Shown here: positions 16,662-25,150 of the stretch, one piece after another | How positions within the stretch are numbered: the stretch's first letter is position 1 | Layout of the letters: the number at the start of each line of letters is the position of its first letter | Position numbers and translations under genes: made by a program | Source: an uncultured Clostridia bacterium | GTDB taxonomy: Bacteria; Bacillota; Clostridia; TANB77; CAG-508 | Direction: 5' to 3' | Assembly: GCA_947630235.1 (NCBI GenBank) | Contig: CANRGN010000001.1 | Span: 68,508-119,196, forward strand | DNA length: 50,689 nucleotides | Notes under the pieces: model-generated | Database searches by the model: none | What the model saw: only the letters and a program-made list of their open reading frames with translations | What the model was told of the DNA's origin: nothing

Positions 16662-19117
16662 ACAACAATATTTGGAATGCTTGAATCACTATTTTCATTT
16701 ATTTCACCATCTGTTTCCGTATTCTTTCCTTTATCATTATCTTTATTATTGTCTTTTTTGGTATCATTATCTTTATTACTGTCTTTTTTGGTATCACTAT
16801 CTTTTTTTGTGTCTTTATCTTTTTCTTTATTATCAGTATTCTTATCATTTTCTTTTATTTTTTCATCATTATAATAATAGCTTAACTCAAAATCACTTCC
16901 ACTTTCAAGAAATTCTTCTATCGTCAAATCAGATTTTATTGTTGATGTAATATCTGTTAAATTATATTTTTTTATTAACTCTTTATATTTCTCATTTTTT
17001 TCTAATACATATTTAACATTTAAATCTTCTACCTTATAAATTCCATTTTCATCAGGTACTAAGTTCATTGGAATTTTTATTTCTTCATCTTCAGCTAATT
17101 TCTCATTTGTTCCATCTTTATAATGATGTATTTTTACTGTTATTTCATCTGGTTCATAATAATATATTATATCTCCATTTTCATCTGTAATATATCCTTT
17201 TGCATTTGCTGGCAATATATCATTTCCATTTTCATCCTTTGCAATGTGTATTCCTGTTAAATCTGAATGTGGAGATGATGTATACTCATCACCTATTTCA
17301 TATTCATAACTTTCTGTTTCTGCTACTTTATTTGTTGTACCTTTTTGATAATGATATATATTAATTTTTTTCTTTTTCTTTTCATTTACTATAGTAATTG
17401 AACTTTTATCTACACCATTAGTAAAATATCTTATCTCTTCATTCTTAACATATCCTTCTGGTGCTTCTATTTCTTCTATTTTTACAGTTTCGCCTTTTTT
17501 CAAGTCTAATTTTATTTCTCCGTTTTCATCTGTTGTATATTTTTCTCCTTCTTTAAATAATAATTCACCATCTAATTTAATTGAATTTACTATAAGTTTA
17601 CATGTAGAACTTAAACAATCCAGACGAAGTCTTAAATTATAACACTTTCCAGATTCAAGAGATGTAGTATAATCCTTTGCTCCTGTTTTTTTTCCAAGCG
17701 TAAAAAGAATATTAGAACTATCATAATCTACATAAGTTGTATTATCTTTCATTTCCCAAATTCTACAATTAGCATAACCATAACCATTTCCTTCTTCTTT
17801 TAAAAACTCAGCATTTACAGTTAAATTATGTGTAGCTTTTTTACAATTTGTTAAATCTATTTTAAAATCTACACAAGCTTCACCATCATGATAATCATCA
17901 TATTCATCATTTAAACTTGGTACATCTTCTACATTGGTAACTGTTTCTATGCTATTATAGTTATAATTATTATCCTTCCACATCCACAAATCATCAATAT
18001 GTTTTATATTATACTTATTTAAATAATTTGAATCTACAAAACCATAATATCTAGTTAACTCTACCATTGGAGAGTTTTTTGCTATACTAAAAACTGCTCC
18101 TTTTAAAGGATTTCCATTTTTATCTACTTTTTTTATTTTATTATTTTTTTTATTTATTACAGTTAATTGTTGATTTGAATCATTTTCCTTTATAGTATAT
18201 TCATATTTAGTATCATCTTTTATATAATCTTCTGGTGCATCTACCTCTTCTATTTCTAGTACTGTATTTTTATTAAAATATAAATTTATTTGTCCGTTTT
18301 CATCAGTAGTGGTTAATTCTTGATTACTTTGAGGAACATTATTTATAGTAATTGAATCGACTTTAAATTCACGTTTACTATTCTCCTCATAATCAAAATA
18401 ATAAATATTTAAATAAACTACTCCTGATTCAAGAGCATATTCATATGTTTTTTTATCAGTTTTTATTTCTTCTTTAAAAACGCCACCTGTAATTGAATTA
18501 ATAAACTTTTCATATTTTTCTTTAGCAAAACTTTTCCTACAACCATCTACATCACCATTCTCTTTAAAATTAGATTCAATATTATCGCTAGTAATAATAA
18601 TATCAGCTCTATCATTGGTGTTTGTATTTTTCCAATTTGTATTAACTGATAGAGTACATGGTTGCTTAGCATCTATTCTAAATGTAACCCATGATAAGCC
18701 AGACTCCCCACAATATGAACATTCTCCTGTTTGAGGAGAAATCTTCATGTTTGAAAAAATAAAACAATCATCTTTATAATTCCATTCATCATTCAAATAC
18801 TTTTCATTATAATCAGTTTTATCAGCCTTCCATGCTTCTAAATTTTCCTCACTTAAAAAACCATAATAACTATCTAACTCTATAGGGTTTGATTTTGATA
18901 CTATCCTAAAAGAAGCATTAGGTACAGGGGCTCCAACATCATCTATTTTATTTATTGTAAAGGGATAAGCCCCCTCTGTATCATAAGTACTAGAATTTAA
19001 TTTTTCTGAGTCAATAATTTCTTGAACTTTCAATGTAGTATTACTTTTAGTTATTCCCAAATATAAACCAATCATTAATACTATACTTATAATTAATGTT
19101 ATATTTTTTATTTTCAT
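16517..19117 (-). CDS. large wall-anchored surface protein 1 (SpaA-like and MucBP-like domains)
   Basis: The 866-residue product has a signal/anchor (residues 5-24). Two long repeats of about 270 residues each open with a SpaA-like strand (FTINKIDDVGAPVPNASFRI; KIKKVDKNGNPLKGAVFSI) and close with TTDENGQINLYF or TTDENGEIKLDL and EEI/VDAPEGY. Two MucBP-like units follow (IYHYQKGTTNKVAE, IHHYKDGTNEKLAE), then a Lys/Asp-rich linker. KTGD at 830-833, a hydrophobic segment and a Lys-rich tail make a sorting-like signal without Leu-Pro. It is a paralogue of the protein at 25006-27537. It follows an O-antigen-ligase-like gene on the same strand but has its own promoter. It is probably a surface adhesin or glycan carrier. 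Confidence 0.82.
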   Translation of the reverse strand: MKIKNITLIISIVLMIGLYLGITKSNTTLKVQEIIDSEKLNSSTYDTEGAYPFTINKIDDVGAPVPNASFRIVSKSNPIELDSYYGFLSEENLEAWKADKTDYNEKYLNDEWNYKDDCFIFSNMKISPQTGECSYCGESGLSWVTFRIDAKQPCTLSVNTNWKNTNTNDRADIIITSDNIESNFKENGDVDGCRKSFAKEKYEKFINSITGGVFKEEIKTDKKTYEYALESGVVYLNIYYFDYEENSKREFKVDSITINNVPQSNQELTTTDENGQINLYFNKNTVLEIEEVDAPEDYIKDDTKYEYTIKENDSNQQLTVINKKNNKIKKVDKNGNPLKGAVFSIAKNSPMVELTRYYGFVDSNYLNKYNIKHIDDLWMWKDNNYNYNSIETVTNVEDVPSLNDEYDDYHDGEACVDFKIDLTNCKKATHNLTVNAEFLKEEGNGYGYANCRIWEMKDNTTYVDYDSSNILFTLGKKTGAKDYTTSLESGKCYNLRLRLDCLSSTCKLIVNSIKLDGELLFKEGEKYTTDENGEIKLDLKKGETVKIEEIEAPEGYVKNEEIRYFTNGVDKSSITIVNEKKKKKINIYHYQKGTTNKVAETESYEYEIGDEYTSSPHSDLTGIHIAKDENGNDILPANAKGYITDENGDIIYYYEPDEITVKIHHYKDGTNEKLAEDEEIKIPMNLVPDENGIYKVEDLNVKYVLEKNEKYKELIKKYNLTDITSTIKSDLTIEEFLESGSDFELSYYYNDEKIKENDKNTDNKEKDKDTKKDSDTKKDSNKDNDTKKDNNKDNDKGKNTETDGEINENSDSSIPNIVVNKINEMIEGIKTGDNILIYIIVILISSAIILKLKMNKNKKKNRKKSK

Positions 19118-19229
19118 AAACTACCTCTTCCTTAGTTCATTATTTTGAAGAATTATACATCTTCATCTCTAGAGTTCTATATTTTTGAGTATTCTTATAA
19201 CTTTTTCTATTATAATTATTTTTAAATTA

Positions 19230-19258
19230 ATTTTATATATGATTTAGTATTCTGTCAA
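19230..19258 (-). promoter_or_regulatory. predicted promoter of surface protein 1
   Basis: On the minus strand TTGACA (19253-19258) and TAAAAT (19230-19235) are 17 bases apart. The rest of the 19118-19446 gap shows no gene. Confidence 0.6.
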
Positions 19259-19446
19259 TTGTAACAAAAAGTATTAAAATTGCAAAACAATAGTCATAGT
19301 GCATATTTTAGGTTTTTATTACTTTTTCATTACTTTTTTGATTTTTAATTACTTATTTTATTAAAATTTCTTATTTAAATTTCAAATAAAAATCTAACTT
19401 CTTTTAACAAATATTTTTATCATACTTAAACATTTTTAATATTTTA

Positions 19447-21537
19447 TTATTCACTTAATTTTATTTTTTCTATTTTTTCTATTTTTTCTAAAAATTCTAC
19501 ACATTTATTAATTTCATCATTTATATCTAATCCATCTAAAGTAATATCATTATCTTGCATATTAAACAATAATACCGCTTTATCTTTATAATATTGCCAA
19601 TCATAAGGAAATAATATCAAATGTGAATTTACTACATTCATTCTTTTAGATTCATCTATTTTTTCAATATCAAACCTCATAGCAAATATTTCGCCAATAC
19701 TAAAATACAAAAGAAATACTAATATAATTGCATAAATACAATATAATAATTTTCTACACTTAGCTTCTTGTGCTTCATCAAGATTAATAATAGCAAAACC
19801 AATATACATCTCTATTAACATTATTTGAAAATACATATCAAAATCAAATAAACTATGTAATATCAAAAGAAACAATGACATAAAGAAACTAATCTTTATT
19901 ATATCTTTTTCTTTATTTTTTATTGTTTTTATCATTTTATATACTATCAAGAAAATTAAATATAGATATATCCAAATAGATAGTATTCCATTTTGCATAA
20001 ATAATTGAAGTGGATAACAATGTTCTGCTACACTTTGTAAATTTACATCTGTAATAAAAAAATCTCTCCATGCATATCCACCTAGTCCAAACAGAGGATT
20101 TTCTTTTATTATATTTATAGCTTGTTGAATATAAGAAAATCTTATATCAACTGATGCTGAATCAAATCTTATTTTCTCCAATCTAGTAACAAAGCTAATA
20201 GGTAATAATTTATAATAAACTTTTATTTCTTTATCATTCATGTATACAGAGTGAACTATCATCTTGCTATTTTCATCAGGTTTTGCACATAAAAACATTA
20301 TAGAAAGAAACTTAGTATCACTCTTAGTTTTCACAACTAATTCAATCTCTCCATCTATTAATTCATAAAATATATTTTTATTTTCATTTATTTTTTCTTC
20401 TCTTTCATTAAATTCATTGATATATATACCAAAATTATCTTTTTTATTACTTTTTGTGGTTAAATTTATCTTAAATCGATATTCCTTATTACCTTCAACT
20501 ACAATATTTGTTTTTCTATATTGTTTTTGACTTGTACTTGAATTGAATAAAACTAATTCATTAGGTGCTTTTAAATAACATATAATAATAGTGATACATC
20601 CTAAAATAAAAATTCCCCAAATAAATTTTAGATTTATTTTTTTTACCATTTTAATAAAATAATTCTGTTTTAATAACACTACAAATTGAACTATATTCTG
20701 AACAATTAGTAAACTCCATATAGCAAAATATTTTCCGTTATTTAAAGCTTTATTAAAAAAACAAAAATATATAAATGCATTTGCTCCTGAAAAACCAAGT
20801 ACTTTTAAAATATCTTTCCACTTATCTTTTATACACACAGCATAAAAAATTAATAAACCAAAAATAATAATCCAACCTAACCTTGAAAATGTCATTACAA
20901 TTCCAAACAATTGCATAAAAATTGCATTAGTATATAAAACTTTTTTTATTTTATCACTATTTTTTTCTTCTTTACTACTTAGATATGCACCTATTGATAC
21001 AAATAAAGCTATTCCTAGGTATGTACAAAAAGAATTTGGATATTTAAATAAAGATAACATTCTTTCTTTAGATTGATTTGTAACATTTGGAGCTTTAATA
21101 ATATTATTATAAAAGCCATCTAAAGTATTACTTGTCATCATATCTATTCCAAAAAAAATTGTAATAATACTCATTATTGTAATAATATTAATAATGATAT
21201 TCATTTTATTTCTATCTTTTTTTAAATATTGTTTTATAATTAAATACACATTAAAAGCAGACACATATCTTAAAATATATTCTAATGTATATCTAAATCT
21301 AATATAAGAATTTGCAATCAGTGGAATAAGTGTACTAAAAGTCAATGCTATTACAAACAAATCAAATCGATTTAATTCTATTTTTTTCTTTTCTTTAATA
21401 GAAAAAATAAAATAAATAATTGCTACAATACTTATTATTAAACATGGAATATCAATATTATAGCGAAGTGGAGAGCCTATCATTAGGTTACATATTACTA
21501 ATGTTATTATTATTAAAATATCCATTATTTTTGTCAT
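19447..21537 (-). CDS. O-antigen ligase-like (Wzy/WaaL/PglL superfamily) membrane protein 1
   Basis: The 696-residue polytopic membrane protein has about 12-13 segments. The conserved Wzy_C-type stretch NPLFGLGGYAW lies near residue 480, followed by AEHCYPLQLFMQNG, as in O-antigen ligases and polymerases acting on the outer face of the membrane. A non-membrane insert of about 130 residues (roughly 325-455) precedes it and looks like a beta-sandwich (YRKTNIVVEGNKEYRFKINL and the strands after it). It is followed by surface protein 1. A paralogue of the same length and layout lies at 29001-31088. The acceptor could be a wall polymer, a lipid or a protein; sequence alone does not decide. Confidence 0.8.
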   Translation of the reverse strand: MTKIMDILIIITLVICNLMIGSPLRYNIDIPCLIISIVAIIYFIFSIKEKKKIELNRFDLFVIALTFSTLIPLIANSYIRFRYTLEYILRYVSAFNVYLIIKQYLKKDRNKMNIIINIITIMSIITIFFGIDMMTSNTLDGFYNNIIKAPNVTNQSKERMLSLFKYPNSFCTYLGIALFVSIGAYLSSKEEKNSDKIKKVLYTNAIFMQLFGIVMTFSRLGWIIIFGLLIFYAVCIKDKWKDILKVLGFSGANAFIYFCFFNKALNNGKYFAIWSLLIVQNIVQFVVLLKQNYFIKMVKKINLKFIWGIFILGCITIIICYLKAPNELVLFNSSTSQKQYRKTNIVVEGNKEYRFKINLTTKSNKKDNFGIYINEFNEREEKINENKNIFYELIDGEIELVVKTKSDTKFLSIMFLCAKPDENSKMIVHSVYMNDKEIKVYYKLLPISFVTRLEKIRFDSASVDIRFSYIQQAINIIKENPLFGLGGYAWRDFFITDVNLQSVAEHCYPLQLFMQNGILSIWIYLYLIFLIVYKMIKTIKNKEKDIIKISFFMSLFLLILHSLFDFDMYFQIMLIEMYIGFAIINLDEAQEAKCRKLLYCIYAIILVFLLYFSIGEIFAMRFDIEKIDESKRMNVVNSHLILFPYDWQYYKDKAVLLFNMQDNDITLDGLDINDEINKCVEFLEKIEKIEKIKLSE

Positions 21538-21594
21538 TTATTTTTTCCTTTCCAAAGATTCAAATATTTAAAAGTGGTTTCATTTATATATTGA

Positions 21595-23406
21595 TTAGTC
21601 AAGTTTATATTTTACTTTCTTTTTAATTTTGGTTTTACTTTTTTGTTTTTCTTTATCTAATAATCGATTTCCTACTACCAAGTAATCTATATCTGTATTC
21701 ATAAAGCATTGATAAGCATCTTTTACAGAATTAACTACAGGCTCTCCTCTTACATTAAATGAAGTATTTATTAAAACACTACAATTTGTTATCTTCTTAT
21801 ATTCTGTCAACAATTAGTAATAAAAGGATTCCTTTTATTACTAATTGTTTGTATTCTTGATGAATAATCAACATGTGTTACAGCAGGTATTGTAGATCTT
21901 TTTTGATTAATTGTTTCTATAATATCTTGTTTTTTTCATTTTTAAATCTTAAATTTTTTTTTACATAACATGTCATTAACATATATGGAGATTCTTCTTC
22001 AAATTCAAAATATTTATTCACATCTTCTAACAATACTATTGGAGCAAAAGGTCTAAAACTCTCTCTTTTTTTTATTTTTAGATTCATTTTTGATTGCATA
22101 TTTTCATCCATTGCACTACCTAAAATAGATCTATTCCCAAAGCTCTTGGTCCCCACTCCATTCTACCTCTAGCAATGGCTACTATTTTTCCACTTGCTAA
22201 AATATTTGCTATTTTCTTAATTAAATTATTCTCTTCAAAATTTTCCCATGTAGCTCCTAATTCTTCAAGTAGTTTAGTATCTTCTTCTGAATCATCTTTT
22301 ATCTCAGTTCCTAAATAACTGGATTCCATAGAGTCAGTTTCTTGTACTTTTCTTTCTTGTTTTAAATATTCATGCCAAACCCATAAAGCAGACCCTAGTG
22401 CTCCTCCAGCATCTCCACCAGCAGGTTGAATCCATATATTTTCAAATTCACATTCTCTTTTTAAAACTCCCATTGATACAACATTTAAAGCTACACCTCC
22501 GGCAAGTACTAAATTATTACAATTTGTTTTTTGTTTTACATATCTAGCCATTTTTACTACACATTCATTACATATTTCTTGAATGCTTGCTGCTAAATCC
22601 ATTTCTCTTTTTGTAATTTTACTTTCTGGTTTTCTAGCTGATCCACCAAATAATTTACAAAATTTTTGATTAATCATTTTGGTACCAGTAATATAATTAA
22701 AACACTTTTGATTTAAAATAACTGTACCATCTTCATTTATATGTATTAATTCTTTTTTTATAATATCTACATATTTAGGCTCTCCATAAGGAGCTAATCC
22801 CATTAATTTATATTCACCACTATTTATTTTAAACCCTGTATAATAAGTAAATGCAGAATATAAAAGTCCTAAAGAATTTGGAAATTTTAATTCTTCTTTT
22901 AATTCTATATGATTACCTTTTCCTTCTCCCCATGTAATAGTTGTCCATTCTCCCACTCCATCAATTGTTAGTATAGCAGAATTTTCAAATGGTGATGGAT
23001 AAAATGCACTAGCAGCATGTGACATATGATGAGTACAAAATAATATTTTTTTCTTAACTCCTAATTCTTTACTAATTTTGCTTTCCATCCATAAATTAGA
23101 AGATATCCATTTTGACATAGATTTCAAAAAAGAACAAATTCCTTTAGGAGCCATAATATGATAACTCATTAGCAATCTTTCAAATTTCATTAGTGAATCT
23201 TCATAAAATACAATATAATCAACTTCTTGTATTTTTTTATTTACTAAATTTAAACAATAATTAATTGAATTATGTGGAAAACTAGAATCTCCTTTTTTTC
23301 TAGTAAATCTTTCTTCTTGTACAGCATCTATTATTTTTCCATCTTGTATTATAGCTGCCGCTGAATCATGATAATAGGCAGATATTCCTAATATTGTTAT
23401 ATTTAT
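21595..23406 (-). pseudogene. carbamoyltransferase (NodU/CmcH family), multiply disrupted
   Basis: The reconstructed product covers the whole family. The N-terminus has ITILGISAYYHDSAAA and VQEERFTRKKGD, then HHMSHAASAFYPSPF, DGVGEW and GEYKLMGLAPYGEPKY. The middle has LVLAGGVALNVV and QPAGGDAGGALG, and the C-terminus has EWGPRALGNRSIL and INTSFNVRGEPVV. Family members move carbamoyl groups from carbamoyl phosphate to sugars or natural products. I see four lesions. The codon placed correctly after AGGAGG (23404-23406) is ATA, not ATG. One base is missing near 22134. One A is missing from an A run at 21930-21936. A frameshift plus stop sits inside a perfect palindrome at 21809-21849. The gene is almost certainly inactive. 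Confidence 0.9.
21809..21849. repeat. perfect 19-bp inverted repeat inside the carbamoyltransferase pseudogene
   Basis: AACAATTAGTAATAAAAGG (21809-21827) and its exact complement (21831-21849) are separated by 3 bases. It lies in what should be coding sequence for the NP-FYY-LL segment before INTSF, and it coincides with the frameshift and an in-frame TAA. Confidence 0.93.
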
Positions 23407-23499
23407 TTAAATCTCCTCCTATCTCTATAAATGAATAATTTATATTTCAGTATCTTTATTAAATAAACAATAGCACTACATATATATAATATTTAAATT

Positions 23500-24118
23500 T
23501 TAAAATAATGTATATATCATAGGCGTTATTACACTTGATGTAACAAAAAAGAATAATAATCCTATTAGTAATAATATAAATAATAATGGTATTAGTATAT
23601 AATTTTTTCTTTCTATAAAATAATTTACTATTTTCAATATGTTTCCTATACGATTTGCTCTTTTTGAAATTTTAGAATTATCTTCTACTATATCAATTCT
23701 TGGTGAAAATCCTTTAAATTTTATATTTTTATTATCATCATTTTTCCATGAAAAGAATCCATATTTATTTGCCCATTCTTTTCTTTTTATTAATGCAACT
23801 GGTAATAATACTAATATATATATTATTAATAATATTATCTCTAATATTGCTAAAAAAAAATTTATTTATAAAATTCTTCATCCATTTACTTGGATAATAT
23901 AATGGATATGGAAATATTATACCTAGAAGTAATATTATTAATCCTAATGACATTGCAATTATAGAAATATACTCAACTATAATGTGAGTAGTTGCTAAAT
24001 ATTTTAGTCCAGCTATTATTATTAGAACAATTCCCATTCCTTGTCCAAAAAACAATTCTTCTTTCAGTATTTCTTTTTCTTTTTTTTGTTTTATTTCATT
24101 TATATATATATATGTCAA
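23500..24118 (-). pseudogene. SxtJ-DUF5989 fused membrane protein, frameshifted at a 9-base homopolymer
   Basis: From a TTG start the first part is SxtJ-like: two adjacent membrane segments (GIVLIIIAGLKYL, MSLGLIILLLGIIFPYPLYY) and WMKNFINKFF. The frame is lost at a run of nine As (23852-23860); removing one base restores LAILEIILLIIYILVLLPVALIKRK and continues to the stop at 23500. The C-terminal 45 residues (YFIERKNYILIPLLFILLL, then ITPMIYTLF) match DUF5989. SxtJ and DUF5989 proteins commonly accompany NodU/CmcH carbamoyltransferases as separate small proteins; here they are joined. A slippage-driven phase switch is possible, but the damaged neighbour makes decay more likely. Confidence 0.8.
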
Positions 24119-24191
24119 TTTTATTTTTCACCTACTTTTTATTTTGTAATTTTCTTGTTTATTTTTAATTAAGTTCAATATCCTCATTATA

Positions 24192-24798
24192 CTACTTTTT
24201 TATTGTTATTTCTATTTCATCTTTTTCTGCTATATCAGAATGTATACATATTGAAGTAATTAAATTTTGTTCTGGTATTTCAAATACTACATCATTACCT
24301 TTTTTAGTTCCAATTTTTTTCATAGTTTGATCATCATATCCTAATTTTTGATTTATTGTATTTACATATAATTTTGTTTTTTCAAGTGTTTTACCTTTTA
24401 TTTCTACTTTTTTTATATGTATTGGATATTGCAAACAAAGTTTAATATAATCTTCATTAATTGGCATTGTAAGCATATTCTCTTTACTAGGATATTTTAT
24501 CCTATAATTAGCATAATTGTTTTTTTCTTCTATTAATTCCAAGTCTAGTTCATATGGTACACAGTCATTTATATATACTGGATATTCTTCTTTTTCTTTA
24601 TATTTTTTTCCTAATACCTCTAGATAATTTCTTTCAAGTATATCTAAAACATATTCTGCATAAAATTTTGTCAATAACGTTCCAGGATGTCCATTTACAG
24701 GGTTTGCTTTTCTATTATATGTATCTTTTGAGTTTTCAATTATTTTAGAAAATTCTGAATACATATTATATGTTTTTATATTTGATTCTTCAAAAAGA
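24192..24798 (-). pseudogene. truncated C-terminal fragment, possibly SGNH/GDSL-type hydrolase
   Basis: An open frame runs from the duplicated block boundary at 24798 to a stop at 24192 without a proper start and ribosome site. The fragment includes NPVNGHPGTLLTKFYAEYVLDIL, which resembles the C-terminal His block of SGNH-type esterases or O-acyltransferase partners (G-H-P then an amphipathic helix). A beta-rich domain of about 110 residues follows, ending ITSICIHSDIAEKDEIEITIKK. The N-terminal catalytic Ser region is absent because the 352-bp repeat abuts the fragment. It is probably a remnant of the carbamoyltransferase-SxtJ cassette. The hydrolase assignment is weak. Confidence 0.5.
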
Positions 24799-25150
24799 TT
24801 TATAGGTACGTATCAAGTAAATGAAGACTTTTATATTTTATTTAACAAATTATTTATAATATTTTTACACTTAACTTTATTTTTTAAAATTATATATACA
24901 TTAAAAAATGCTAGATAAATATTATTATCTAGCATTTTTCTATTTCATATTTAACTATAATTATTTTTCTATAAGATTTTTTAATTTTATATTCTAATTT
25001 TAGTTTTATTTAGATTTTTTTCTATTTTTCTTCTTATTTTTATTCATTTTTAATTTTAAAATTACAGCAATTGAAATCAAGATTACTATAATATAAATCA
25101 ATATATTATCTCCTGTTTTTATCCCTTCAAAAATTTCATTTATTTTATTT
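24799..25150. repeat. 352-bp direct repeat, copy 2 (3' end and trailer of surface protein 2)
   Basis: This matches 16310-16661 almost base for base, starting exactly where the SGNH-like fragment loses its upstream part. That boundary suggests a recombination junction. Confidence 0.92.
24903..24939 (-). terminator. terminator after surface protein 2
   Basis: Same 11-bp ATGCTAGATAA stem-loop as at 16414-16450. Confidence 0.85.

Noticed and set aside
16672..16950. Plus-strand open frames rich in Leu, Tyr, Ser and Phe
   Set aside because: They are antisense to the Lys/Asp repeat linker of surface protein 1; the low-complexity composition is only the complement of that repeat and no ribosome site is present.
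21595..23406. Phase-variable carbamoyltransferase controlled by homopolymer slippage
   Set aside because: Only one of the four lesions is in a homopolymer; an ATA start and a palindromic frameshift are not reversible by slippage, so decay is the simpler reading.
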